Part shown: positions 53,960-63,755 of the stretch, piece after piece
Numbering within the stretch: position 1 is the first letter of the stretch
Layout of the letters: each line of letters starts with the position of its first letter
Source: Pseudomonas sp. Q11
GTDB lineage: Bacteria > Pseudomonadota > Gammaproteobacteria > Pseudomonadales > Pseudomonadaceae
NCBI RefSeq assembly: GCF_024494355.1
Contig: NZ_JAKNQY010000028.1
Coordinates: 1 to 64,000 of the forward strand
Direction of reading: 5' to 3'
DNA: 64,000 nucleotides
Translations under genes and position numbers: made by a program
The notes under the pieces: generated by a model
Database searches by the model: none
What the model was told of the DNA's origin: nothing
The model's input: only the letters and a program-made list of their open reading frames with translations

Positions 53960-55088
53960 ATTCCTTTACTGGTCATGCCTGTTGCTGCCGGTGCACGCCT
54001 ATCTCGGTTATCCGCTGATGCTGAGCCTGCTGGCGCCGCTGTTTCCGGTCCGGCGCTACGGGCCGGCGTTGCCGATGGACATCAGCATTGTCATTGCCGC
54101 CCACAACGAGGCACGGCACATCGAAGAAAAACTGCGCGCCTTGCTGGCCCAGGACTATCAGGCGCGCTCGCTGCAAATCATCCTCGCCAGCGACGGCTCC
54201 ACCGACGATACCGTGGCCTGCGCTCGCCAGGTCATCGACCCGCGCATCACCGTGCTTGACCTGCCGCGCCAGGGCAAGGCCGCTGCCCTGAATACCGGCG
54301 TGGCCCACAGCACTGGGGAGATCCTGGTGTTTACCGACGCCGACAACCAATGGGCCAGCGACACGCTCGGCCATCTCATGTCGCCATTGGGCGATCCGGA
54401 AGTCGGTGCCTGTGCCGGGCACATGGAAATCCCGGTGCCGGGCAAGGGCCTGAGCCTGGGCGACAGCCTGTATCGGCATTACGAAGGCTGGCTGCGTCAG
54501 GTGGAGAACCGCACGGGCTGCATGGTCTCGGCCGACGGCGCCTTGCTGGCCCTGCGGCGCGAGCTGTTTGAGCCGATACCGGCGCAAGTCAACGACGACT
54601 TCTTCCTCAGCACCTGTGCGCCGGCGGCGGGGAAATCCATCGTGTATGCACCACTGGCCCGGGTCACCGACCAGGGCGTGGACGAAGCCGACAAACAGTT
54701 TCGCCGGCGCCAGCGGGTCACCGTCGGCGGTCTGCAAAGCCTGGCCCAGCGCCGGCAGTTGCTCAACCCCTTGCGTCACGGGCTCTACGCCATCGGCCTG
54801 ATCAGCCACAAACTGATCCGCCGCCTGGCGCCGGTGTTGCTATTGCCGCTGCTGCTGAGCAACGCCTGGCTGTGGAATGACCATCTGTTCTATCGCCTGA
54901 GCCTGGTGGCGCAACTGCTCGGCTACGCCATTGCGTTGATCGGTTTGCTGGACATAGGCCATCGTTTGCCCCGGCCATTTCGCCTGGCCGCGTTCGTGTT
55001 GGTGACGCTGGCGGGCATGAGCATCGGGCTGTGGCAGTTTCTGCGCGGCCATCGCTACAGCCAATGGAACCCCGAGCAGAACCGCTAA
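53952..55088 (+). CDS. Membrane GT2-family glycosyltransferase
   Basis: This 378-residue protein has an N-terminal helix, a GT2 catalytic domain (ISIVIAAHNEARHIEEKL, ASDGSTDDT, FTDADN with the DxD) and the motif DDFFLSTCA followed by RRRQRVTVGG, resembling the Q/R-x-x-R-W region of processive GT2 enzymes. Three or four C-terminal helices end it. The start is a GTG at 53952, overlapping the previous gene by eight bases. It could be a further repeat-unit transferase; a processive role is not excluded. Confidence 0.88.
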   Translation: MAEFLYWSCLLLPVHAYLGYPLMLSLLAPLFPVRRYGPALPMDISIVIAAHNEARHIEEKLRALLAQDYQARSLQIILASDGSTDDTVACARQVIDPRITVLDLPRQGKAAALNTGVAHSTGEILVFTDADNQWASDTLGHLMSPLGDPEVGACAGHMEIPVPGKGLSLGDSLYRHYEGWLRQVENRTGCMVSADGALLALRRELFEPIPAQVNDDFFLSTCAPAAGKSIVYAPLARVTDQGVDEADKQFRRRQRVTVGGLQSLAQRRQLLNPLRHGLYAIGLISHKLIRRLAPVLLLPLLLSNAWLWNDHLFYRLSLVAQLLGYAIALIGLLDIGHRLPRPFRLAAFVLVTLAGMSIGLWQFLRGHRYSQWNPEQNR

Positions 55089-55099
55089 GGAGACGGCCC

Positions 55100-56104
55100 A
55101 TGTCAATCAAGCAAGTCTTCAAGCGCACCGGCGGCTGGCTGTACCTGAATACCTCCCTGGGCCGCGGGCCGTTGCGTGGCGCCGGCGTGATTCTGATGCT
55201 GCACCGGGTCCTTAACAATGACCGCGCCGCCGAACTGCCCCATCGCAACGAATTGTGCGTGGGGCCGGAAGCGTTCGAGCACCTGCTCATCTGGCTGCAA
55301 CGCTATTTCGAATGCGTGCCCTTGATGAGCCTGCTGCTGGCCGATCCTGAAAGCGTGCCGAATCGCCCGCGAGTGGCCCTGACCTTCGATGATGGTTGGC
55401 GCGACAACGCGATGAATGCCTTTCCTTTGTTGCGCCAATACCAAGTGCCGGCGAGTATTTTCCTGTCCACCGATTTCATCGGCAGCCGCCAGCACTTCTG
55501 GTGGGAAAGTATCGGCGAAACCCTGTGGGGCAGCCATGGACAAGTGGCGCGACATTCGTTGATCGAGCATTTGCAGCACGCCGGCCGGCCGTTGCCGGTG
55601 ATGCTCGATGACCTGGATGACCAGCGCCGCAGCCTGTCGCTGATGCACTATCTGCAGAGCCTCAAGAGCCTTGATCCACAGGTCTTGAACGACCTCACCG
55701 ACGCCTGTCCCACGGGCGCCCAACCCCAGGCACTGGATTGGTTCCAGGTGCGGATGCTGGAAGATTCCGGGCTCATCCGCTTCGGCCCTCATGGCGCCAG
55801 CCATGCGATTCTCACCGGGCTGGATGATCAGCGCCTGCACGAGGAACTGAGCCGCAGCCGGGCGGCCCTGGAGAACGGTTGCGCCCAACCGCTGCCGGTG
55901 TATTGCTACCCCAACGGCGATCACGATGAACGCGTACGCCAACAAGTGGCAGCCCACGGTTTTCCATTTGCCCTGGGCACCGAGACCGGCTTGTATCGCA
56001 CCGACGGCGACCCGTTGAACGTGCCGCGCTTCGGTGTCAGCCAACGCAATGCCCAGCACCCCGAATTGCTGGCCTGGCGCATTCGCCGAGGGACCCGCTC
56101 ATGA
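55100..56104 (+). CDS. Polysaccharide deacetylase (NodB homology)
   Basis: This 334-residue protein contains the NodB motif 1 as VALTFDDGWRDNAMNAFPLL (TFDD) and SIFLSTDFIG. A metal-binding H-x3-H equivalent is FGPHGASHAIL. It would remove acetyl groups from an N-acetylated sugar of the polymer or its precursor. No signal peptide is obvious, so it may act inside the cell. GGAGA is at the right distance before the ATG. It is coupled to the flippase gene by an ATGA overlap. Confidence 0.88.
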   Translation: MSIKQVFKRTGGWLYLNTSLGRGPLRGAGVILMLHRVLNNDRAAELPHRNELCVGPEAFEHLLIWLQRYFECVPLMSLLLADPESVPNRPRVALTFDDGWRDNAMNAFPLLRQYQVPASIFLSTDFIGSRQHFWWESIGETLWGSHGQVARHSLIEHLQHAGRPLPVMLDDLDDQRRSLSLMHYLQSLKSLDPQVLNDLTDACPTGAQPQALDWFQVRMLEDSGLIRFGPHGASHAILTGLDDQRLHEELSRSRAALENGCAQPLPVYCYPNGDHDERVRQQVAAHGFPFALGTETGLYRTDGDPLNVPRFGVSQRNAQHPELLAWRIRRGTRS

Positions 56105-57405
56105 GCCGCGGTCATTACCTCAAGCATCTGGCGCTGAGCATGGGCACGCGCCTGGCGATGATTGGCCTGCGCCTGCTGCGCAATGTGTTGCTGGCGCGGA
56201 TTCTGGGGCCCAGCGAACGCGGGCTGTTCGCACTGCTGAGCACCCTGCCGGACCTGATCAGCGCCGCCACCAGTGGTGGCCTGAATTCGGCCGTGGGTTA
56301 TCAAGCGGCTCAACAACGTTCGATGGGGGTGCTGCTCAGTCAGGTGCTGGTCTTCGGCTGCCTGTTGGCCGGGTTGTTGACGGTGCTGGTGGTGGCGCTG
56401 GTGCGCGAATTTGGCGGCGAACTGGACATCACCACGCAGTTGGGACTGTTGGCGTGGCTGCTGCTGTTGGCCGTGCCGTTGACCGTGCTCAAGAGCGGCC
56501 TGCTGACACTGCACAATGCGTCCGGCGGCGTGGGCGCCTTCAATGTCCTGCGGCTGATGGAATCCCTGGCGCCGCTGTTGCTGTTCCTGGCGTTGTTCTG
56601 GATGTGGAAGGACACCGCCCTGGAAGCCGCGCTGATCAGTTGGCTGGCGGGTCTGAGTCTGGTGGTGCTGGCTGGTTGGGTCTGGCTGCGGCGGGACCAC
56701 ACGTTCACCCTGCAATGGGATCGCACCCACCAGAAAGAGCTGTTGCGCTACGGTGCCCGTAGCCACCCCGACTTGCTGTTCCAGCAAGTGGTGCTGCGCT
56801 CGGACTACCTGTTCATCGGTGCCCTGCTGGGCAGCGCTGCGCTGGGCCATTACGCCATGGCCAGCGCCGCCGCCGAACTGCTGTTGATCGTGCCGGAGGC
56901 GGTCACCACACCGTTGATGAAGCGCCTGCTGCAACAAGACACCGACATGAAACGCCTGACACCCCTGGCCCTGCGCCTGACCGCCACGGTCATGCTCGGC
57001 GCCTGCCTGGGCATGGCGCTGATTGGTGAATGGTTGATCGTCACGCTGTTCGGCGCCGCTTACCAACCGGCTTATCCCGCCTTGCTGGCGCTGCTGCCGG
57101 GACTCTTCGGGCTGTGTTACGCGAGCATCCTGCGCCTGGATCTGCTGGGCAAGAATCGACCCGGTACGGTTTCGCTGCTGATGGGTGTGGGGGCGTTATT
57201 GAACCTGACCTTGAACCTGATCCTGATTCCGCGCTTCGGCATCGTCGGGGCCGCCGCGGCTTCTTCGATCGCCTATATGGCCGTCACCGTCGCGCTACTG
57301 GCGACGTACTGCCGCCTCAGCGGCGTGACGCTGTGGCAGACGCTGATCATCCTGCCCAGTGACCTGCTGCCCATGCGGCAAATGCTGATGGGGAAATCCG
57401 CATGA
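56101..57405 (+). CDS. Wzx-type lipid-linked oligosaccharide flippase
   Basis: This 434-residue protein has about 12-14 transmembrane helices. It shows the family features SMGTRLAMIGLRLLRNVLLARILGPSERG (the polysaccharide-biosynthesis N-terminus), RSDYLFIGALLG and the C-terminal hydrophobic helices ending in MLMGKSA. It should flip the undecaprenyl-linked repeat unit to the periplasm. The start overlaps the deacetylase stop in ATGA. Confidence 0.9.
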   Translation: MSRGHYLKHLALSMGTRLAMIGLRLLRNVLLARILGPSERGLFALLSTLPDLISAATSGGLNSAVGYQAAQQRSMGVLLSQVLVFGCLLAGLLTVLVVALVREFGGELDITTQLGLLAWLLLLAVPLTVLKSGLLTLHNASGGVGAFNVLRLMESLAPLLLFLALFWMWKDTALEAALISWLAGLSLVVLAGWVWLRRDHTFTLQWDRTHQKELLRYGARSHPDLLFQQVVLRSDYLFIGALLGSAALGHYAMASAAAELLLIVPEAVTTPLMKRLLQQDTDMKRLTPLALRLTATVMLGACLGMALIGEWLIVTLFGAAYQPAYPALLALLPGLFGLCYASILRLDLLGKNRPGTVSLLMGVGALLNLTLNLILIPRFGIVGAAAASSIAYMAVTVALLATYCRLSGVTLWQTLIILPSDLLPMRQMLMGKSA

Positions 57406-57427
57406 ACGCCGTCGCCAGACAGACCGT

Positions 57428-57590
57428 CATCGCGAGCAGGCTCGCTCCCACAGGGCTTGGCGGCCAGCCAGTTGGTGGCCGCTACAGTTCGAACCTCAGG
57501 GCTAGCCTGCTCCCACAGTGGCTTGGCGCCGGGCGCGCACTCTGCGGCCGCTACACATCCAATGTGGGAGCGAGCCTGCTCGCGATGGGG
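57428..57590. repeat. REP cluster inside the exopolysaccharide operon
   Basis: A right arm at 57429-57453 (CGCGAGCAGGCTCGCTCCCACAG), a short fragment GCTCCCACAG near 57508 and a left arm at 57563-57590 (TGTGGGAGCGAGCCTGCTCG) lie in the 306-bp gap between the flippase and the next gene. It is the largest gap in the operon. A 10-C homopolymer lies further right at 57668-57677. Confidence 0.85.
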
Positions 57591-57711
57591 TCGGCCCGGT
57601 GCTTGTGCAAACCCGTCAGATCCGGTTTCTCCTGCCCGGGGACACCCTGTTTTGCCATGGACTGGAGCCCCCCCCCCTTTTCTCCCAACACGCCACCCGT
57701 CAGGAGGCACT

Positions 57712-58401
57712 ATGAACGCTCTGCAAAAATTGCGTGATCGCATCCAGAAGAAAGGCCTGCGCGCCGTGCTCAAAAAACTGTGCAGACGCTACGTGTTTTT
57801 CCACTCTCAACTGATATGGATGGAGCGGGATCTGGTCAGTCCTGTGCCGCCTTGCAAGCTAAAGGCTTATCCTGCGTTGCGCCGGGAGCTCATCACAACG
57901 AGCAACGCCGACGCCTTCGCCACCCACTTCGGCGACCGCGTCGAGACCATGCGTGAGCTGGCAGCCGAAGGCCACACCGGCCTGATGTATCTGGACAGCA
58001 AGGGCGACACCGTCGCTTTCATCTGGGGCAGTCAACGCGACTATTTCGACCGCCATTTCTACGGTTGCTGGTTCCCGGTCAAGGCGGGCGAGTTCTTCGA
58101 GTTTGGCGGTGAAATGATCCGTGCCTATTGGGGCAGCCAGTTGTCGGTGGACGTGCAACTGGACCTCTGGAAGACCATGGCCGACAAAGGCAGCGACAAG
58201 GTCGTCGACGTCTGCGACTTGCAAAACACTCCAGCCGTCAAGCTGCACCTGCGCATGGACTATCAGGAGCGCGGTCAAATCACCCACGTGTATTGTCTGT
58301 TTGGCCGCTGGCGCTTTTTCCGCGACACGTTCTATAGCGGCTCGCTGCTGGACACGTTTCGCAAACCGGCACAGCCGACCGCCACCACTGCGGCGGCCTG
58401 A
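57712..58401 (+). CDS. Acyltransferase-like protein of the exopolysaccharide locus
   Basis: This 229-residue protein has a basic N-terminus (MNALQKLRDRIQKKGLRAVLKK). The middle (GHTGLMYLDSKGDTVAFIWGS and the later VDVCDLQNTPAVKLHLRMDYQERGQI) looks like a divergent GNAT fold. No signal peptide or membrane helix is seen. The ATG has AGGAGG at the right distance. It overlaps the following GNAT-like gene in TGATG, which suggests they work together, perhaps decorating the polymer. Function is inferred from context only. Confidence 0.6.
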   Translation: MNALQKLRDRIQKKGLRAVLKKLCRRYVFFHSQLIWMERDLVSPVPPCKLKAYPALRRELITTSNADAFATHFGDRVETMRELAAEGHTGLMYLDSKGDTVAFIWGSQRDYFDRHFYGCWFPVKAGEFFEFGGEMIRAYWGSQLSVDVQLDLWKTMADKGSDKVVDVCDLQNTPAVKLHLRMDYQERGQITHVYCLFGRWRFFRDTFYSGSLLDTFRKPAQPTATTAAA

Positions 58402-59585
58402 TGCCGATGGCGATCCGGTTCCAATGGTGCCGCTCCTTGAGCGCGGCGCAGTTCCCTGCAACGGCTTATGAACAGCTGCGAACCCAGGTGGCCGACCCTA
58501 CGCCATTCAACACCCTGGCCTGGCTGCAAGCTGCGGAGTTTGCGCTGCTGCCCGATCAGCAACTCAACATACTGCTTGGCTGGCAGGACCAGACACTGTG
58601 CCTTTGTTTACCGCTGATATCGGGGCGCGAACGCATCTGCGGGCTGCGCTTTCGGGTGCTGCGTCACTTGGGCTATCCATTGGCTGACCGCATCGCACCG
58701 CTGATCCGGCTGGATGCCGAGGATATGGCTGAGGCGCTGATGCAGATCCGCCAACACCTGCCCCACGCGCTGCTGCAATTGAATGAAGTGACCGAGCCGG
58801 TCGGTGAAGAAAGCGTCCTCAGTGCCTGGATGGCCCTGAGTTCCACCGGGGAACGGCGGCTCAGTTGCCGGGTGCCGGTGCATTTGATCAGTGACAGCGA
58901 CCGCCAGGAGATTTCCGGCGACCCCCGCTACAAGTTGCGCCGGGCGCGCAAGCGGATCGCCGCATGTGGGGCCCGGATCCGCCGGATAACGCCGGACGCC
59001 ATCAGCATGGGCCTGCTGCTGCAAGACCTTGCCGAAGTCGAGGGCGCCAGTTGGAAAGGAGAAGAAGGTGTCGGCATCTTCGCCGACCCCGGGCGTCGGC
59101 AGTGGATGAACCATGCGTTCACCGCCCTCGCCGCCGAAGGCATGGTGCGGGTGGTGGTGCTGGAACTGGACGGTCGCTGCATCAGTTACCGCCTTGGCCT
59201 GCTGGAGCAGGGGCGGCTGTATGACTACAACCTGGCATTCCTGCCGCAACATGCCGACCTGGGCAGCGGTCGGGTTCTGCTCGAGGAGTGGATTCGCTGG
59301 GGGCTGGATGACAACTGGCGCTGGATCGATGCGTCGCGGGTCAGCCTGGAAAACTCGAGCCATCAACTGCATGAACGCATGACCGGACAACTGGAGCATT
59401 GGCGTTGGAGTTTTTATTCATGGCAGCCCGGTGGCCTGGTACTGGGGCTCGCCTTACGGTTATGGAAAAGCCTTAAGCCGCTACTGCACAAGCGCCCCGC
59501 CGGGCAAACCGCAACAACAGCTTCGCCGTCGTCCCCCAAACACAAGGAGAATGTGAATGCCACGCCAAGTGATCATCAACGCTGA
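58401..59585 (+). CDS. CelD/BcsL-like GNAT acyltransferase
   Basis: This 394-residue protein has the FemAB/CelD-type acyltransferase core: the conserved segment RYKLRRARKRIAACG with basic residues, EVEGASWKGEEGVGIF, then LELDGRCISYRLGLLEQGRLYDYNLAF and the GSGRVLLEEWIRWGL helix. Such proteins occur in many exopolysaccharide loci and are thought to acylate sugars. It starts one base before the previous gene ends, and overlaps the YdjC-like gene by 29 bp. Confidence 0.8.
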   Translation: MPMAIRFQWCRSLSAAQFPATAYEQLRTQVADPTPFNTLAWLQAAEFALLPDQQLNILLGWQDQTLCLCLPLISGRERICGLRFRVLRHLGYPLADRIAPLIRLDAEDMAEALMQIRQHLPHALLQLNEVTEPVGEESVLSAWMALSSTGERRLSCRVPVHLISDSDRQEISGDPRYKLRRARKRIAACGARIRRITPDAISMGLLLQDLAEVEGASWKGEEGVGIFADPGRRQWMNHAFTALAAEGMVRVVVLELDGRCISYRLGLLEQGRLYDYNLAFLPQHADLGSGRVLLEEWIRWGLDDNWRWIDASRVSLENSSHQLHERMTGQLEHWRWSFYSWQPGGLVLGLALRLWKSLKPLLHKRPAGQTATTASPSSPKHKENVNATPSDHQR

Positions 59586-60351
59586 CGACTTCGGACTCGA
59601 CCTCAACGAAAACGCGCTCATCCTGCGGGCCTTCGAGGCCGGCGTGATCAGTTCGGCCACGGCCATGGCCAACATGCCGGCTTTCGAGCAAGCCTGTGAA
59701 ATGGCCCGACAACCGCTGCTCGACGGCCGAGTCGGCCTGCATTTCAACCTCAGCTACGGCCGCCCACTGAGCCAGAGCATCGCTTCACGACCGGCGTTTT
59801 GCGACGCGAACGGCGAGTTCGACCTGAATATCTCGCGCTACTGCCTGCGCCTTGGCTCAAAAGACCTCGCAGCTGTGGAGCAGGAGCTCCGGGCGCAGTG
59901 GCAACGCTGCCTGGACCACGGCCTGCGCCCCAGCCATCTGGATTCTCATCAACATGTGCATAACATCTGGCCCATTGGAGAGCTGGTGGCCCGCTTCGCC
60001 GCACGGCGGGGTGTGCCGATTCGGTTGGCGCGTAACCTGGGGGCAAACCTGAACCTGCCCAAGCGCCTGTTCAAAACGTTGCTCAACCGGCGCCTGCGCG
60101 CCCTGTGCGGCGCGACTGCCGACTACGTCTGCACACCGGCCGACCTGCACCATGCTGCGCCGCCGGGCCTCGGTTCGCTTGAGGTGATCGTGCATCCACT
60201 GCACCTGGATGAGGATTTTGGCGACGCGAGCCTGATGCCAGGGGACTCACTGACCCAAGTGCTGCATAAACGCCTGGCGGGCGTGCCCAGGGTGGCGTAC
60301 GGCGCAGCGGTGAAGGTTTTGCTGCTGACCCAATATGGGGACGTGCAGTGA
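59557..60351 (+). CDS. YdjC/ChbG-family carbohydrate deacetylase
   Basis: This 264-residue protein starts with VIINADDFGLDLNEN, the Asp-Asp metal motif of the ChbG family. It then shows GLHFNLSYGRPLS and SHLDSHQHVHNIWP with the His ligands. Family members remove an acetyl group from N-acetylated oligosaccharides. It is the last gene of the polymer operon by orientation and overlap (29 bp with the preceding gene; AAGGAG before the ATG). A GGGCTGC-GTA-GCAGCCC hairpin follows at about 60398. Confidence 0.88.
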   Translation: MPRQVIINADDFGLDLNENALILRAFEAGVISSATAMANMPAFEQACEMARQPLLDGRVGLHFNLSYGRPLSQSIASRPAFCDANGEFDLNISRYCLRLGSKDLAAVEQELRAQWQRCLDHGLRPSHLDSHQHVHNIWPIGELVARFAARRGVPIRLARNLGANLNLPKRLFKTLLNRRLRALCGATADYVCTPADLHHAAPPGLGSLEVIVHPLHLDEDFGDASLMPGDSLTQVLHKRLAGVPRVAYGAAVKVLLLTQYGDVQ

Positions 60352-60369
60352 TTAAGATACGCGACGGTT

Positions 60370-60424
60370 CACTGTGGCGAGGGGATTTATCCCCGTTGGG
60401 CTGCGTAGCAGCCCCAAAAAAAGA
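60370..60424. repeat. Short repeat-like hairpin after the polysaccharide operon
   Basis: The sequence GTGGCGAGGGGATTTATCCCC with the following GGGCTGCGTAGCAGCCC stem resembles a third class of small palindromes common in Pseudomonas intergenic DNA. The A-run that follows is on the wrong side to act as a terminator for the plus-strand operon. Confidence 0.5.
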
Positions 60425-60495
60425 CGAGTAGTGACCCACCCTTCAGACGAATCTGATAAAAAGCATCTTCATGTCTTGAGTAGCGAATCGCATCG

Positions 60496-61437
60496 ATGTC
60501 TTCGTCTCTTCTCTCCCGCCTTGGGCGACGCTGGCTGGCTTTGCTGTGCATGTCCGCTATGGTGGTGGGGCTGCCGGTGGGCTGCGGCGTGTTGCAGCAC
60601 AAGGAGCGTGAGCTGGTGTTTCGGATCGAGCCGGGAACGGCGACCTGGTTCAGCGGCTTGCCGGGCGGCGTGCAGGAGTTCGATCTCAAGCCCAAAAGCT
60701 TCAAGGCCGGGGAAAGTATCCACAGCTGGTGGTGGCCGGCCGAACGCAAGAACGCGCCAGCGATTCTGTACCTGCACGGCGTGCGCTGGAACCTGACCGG
60801 TCAGTTGTTTCGTATTCGGCAGTTAAGGGCCCTGGGCTTTTCGGTGCTGGCCATCGATTACCGTGGCTTCGGCAAAAGCCAGGGCGATCTGCCGTCGGAA
60901 GCCAGCGTCTATGAAGATGCGCGCATTGCCTGGCAGCGTCTTGAAGTGCTGCAACCGGACCCGGCCCTGCGGCTGATCTACGGCCATTCACTGGGCGGCG
61001 CCGTCGCGGTGGACCTCGCCGCGGAACTTGGCCAGAAGGCAGCGAAAGACGGCAGCCTCGTGCCCGCCCGAGGCCTGGTCATCGAATCTACTTTCACCTC
61101 TTTGGGCGATGTCGCAACAGCCATGGCGAACACCTCTCTACCGGTACGCTGGTTGCTGTCGCAGAAGTTCGACTCCATCGACAAGATCCGCGAGATCAAC
61201 ATGCCGTTGCTGGTGGTGCACGGTGCCGCTGATCGCTACGTCCCGCCACGCTTCAGCGAGCAATTGTTCAACGCCGCCCAGGAGCCCAAGCGCCTGTTAC
61301 TGGTGCCAGGTGCGACGCACAACAACAGCATGAACCTGGCGGGCAGCACCTACCGACAGGCATTGGATGCCCTGATGAAAGCCGGACCATCGCCCGTGGC
61401 CGGACACCCTCATGCCAGCCCGGGCAAGGCGGGCTGA
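60496..61437 (+). CDS. Alpha/beta hydrolase with an N-terminal membrane segment
   Basis: This 313-residue protein has a hydrophobic N-terminus (LALLCMSAMVVGLPVGCG, about residues 14-31) that could be an uncut anchor or a poor lipobox with Cys30. The hydrolase core shows LYLHGVRWN, LAIDYRGFGKSQG, the nucleophile motif GHSLGGA and the acid and His in VVHGAADRYVPPR and GATHNNSM. The family covers bem46-like serine hydrolases of unknown substrate. It lies 144 bp after the last polymer gene and may be independent. Confidence 0.85.
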   Translation: MSSSLLSRLGRRWLALLCMSAMVVGLPVGCGVLQHKERELVFRIEPGTATWFSGLPGGVQEFDLKPKSFKAGESIHSWWWPAERKNAPAILYLHGVRWNLTGQLFRIRQLRALGFSVLAIDYRGFGKSQGDLPSEASVYEDARIAWQRLEVLQPDPALRLIYGHSLGGAVAVDLAAELGQKAAKDGSLVPARGLVIESTFTSLGDVATAMANTSLPVRWLLSQKFDSIDKIREINMPLLVVHGAADRYVPPRFSEQLFNAAQEPKRLLLVPGATHNNSMNLAGSTYRQALDALMKAGPSPVAGHPHASPGKAG

Positions 61438-61460
61438 TTCACATTCGCCGCTAATCCCCC

Positions 61461-61552
61461 TGTGGGAGCGAGCCTGCTCGCGATGGCGGTGGGTCTGTTT
61501 GCATTAATGCTGGATGTGCCACCGCCATCGCGGGCAAGCCTTGCTCCCACAG
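61461..61552. repeat. REPIN between the hydrolase and the ABC operon
   Basis: The left arm TGTGGGAGCGAGCCTGCTCG and the right arm GCGGGCAAGCCTTGCTCCCACAG are inverted around about 47 bp. The right arm is of the GGGCAAGCC variant seen also at 6411. Confidence 0.88.
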
Positions 61553-61635
61553 TTTTGCGCGTCGTTGGCGGAGCCCCCATCCATCAAAAATCCACCGTGG
61601 TGGCTGTGTTCATTTCAGATTTTTTGGAGCCAAGC

Positions 61636-61663
61636 AAAAAAAACGGCACCTTGCGGTGCCGTT
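61636..61663 (-). terminator. Rho-independent terminator of the ABC operon
   Basis: On the minus strand GAACGGCACC-GCAA-GGTGCCGTTTTTTTT is a perfect 9-10-bp stem with a four-base loop and an eight-T tail, placed 20 bp after the stop codon of the binding-protein gene. Confidence 0.92.
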
Positions 61664-61683
61664 CATTCATTGCAGGTCCAGCT

Positions 61684-63426
<1,743 letters not shown>

Positions 63427-63472
63427 AGAGACCTCCTGTTTGGGTTTAAGAGCCTGATCGTCGAACCTTCGA

Positions 63473-63745
63473 CTAGCCCCACCGCATCACTGCCAACAGC
63501 CACACCAAAGACAACGCGAACGCTATCCAGATGCTCCAGTCGGTGGCGCCGATTACCAGCAGATGCAGGTAGGCGCTACCGAGAAGACCGATAAACAACC
63601 GATCGCCACGGGTGGTGGCAATCGGCAGGAAACCGCGCCGAGGGATACTCGGCGAACGCAGTTCCCACGTAGTCATGCCTGCCAGCAGCAAGGCGATGAC
63701 ACCAAAGAAGGCCGCCGTCGGGCCGGTCCAGTTCATCCATTCCAT
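63473..63745 (-). CDS. DUF2160 membrane protein (GlpU-like)
   Basis: This 90-residue protein has about three hydrophobic segments (around residues 8-24, 48-66 and 70-85) and the DUF2160 sequence MEWMNWTGPTAAFFG. In rhizobia the homologous GlpU lies between the glycerol permease and binding-protein genes, as here. Its role is unknown. The second of two adjacent ATGs (63745) is chosen because GAGGAG is six bases upstream of it. Confidence 0.82.
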   Translation of the reverse strand: MEWMNWTGPTAAFFGVIALLLAGMTTWELRSPSIPRRGFLPIATTRGDRLFIGLLGSAYLHLLVIGATDWSIWIAFALSLVWLLAVMRWG

Positions 63746-63755
63746 CATCGTCTCC

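Noticed and set aside
60398..60425. Intrinsic terminator of the polysaccharide operon
   Set aside because: The stem is followed by A residues on the plus strand; the run is on the wrong side and no T-tail is present.
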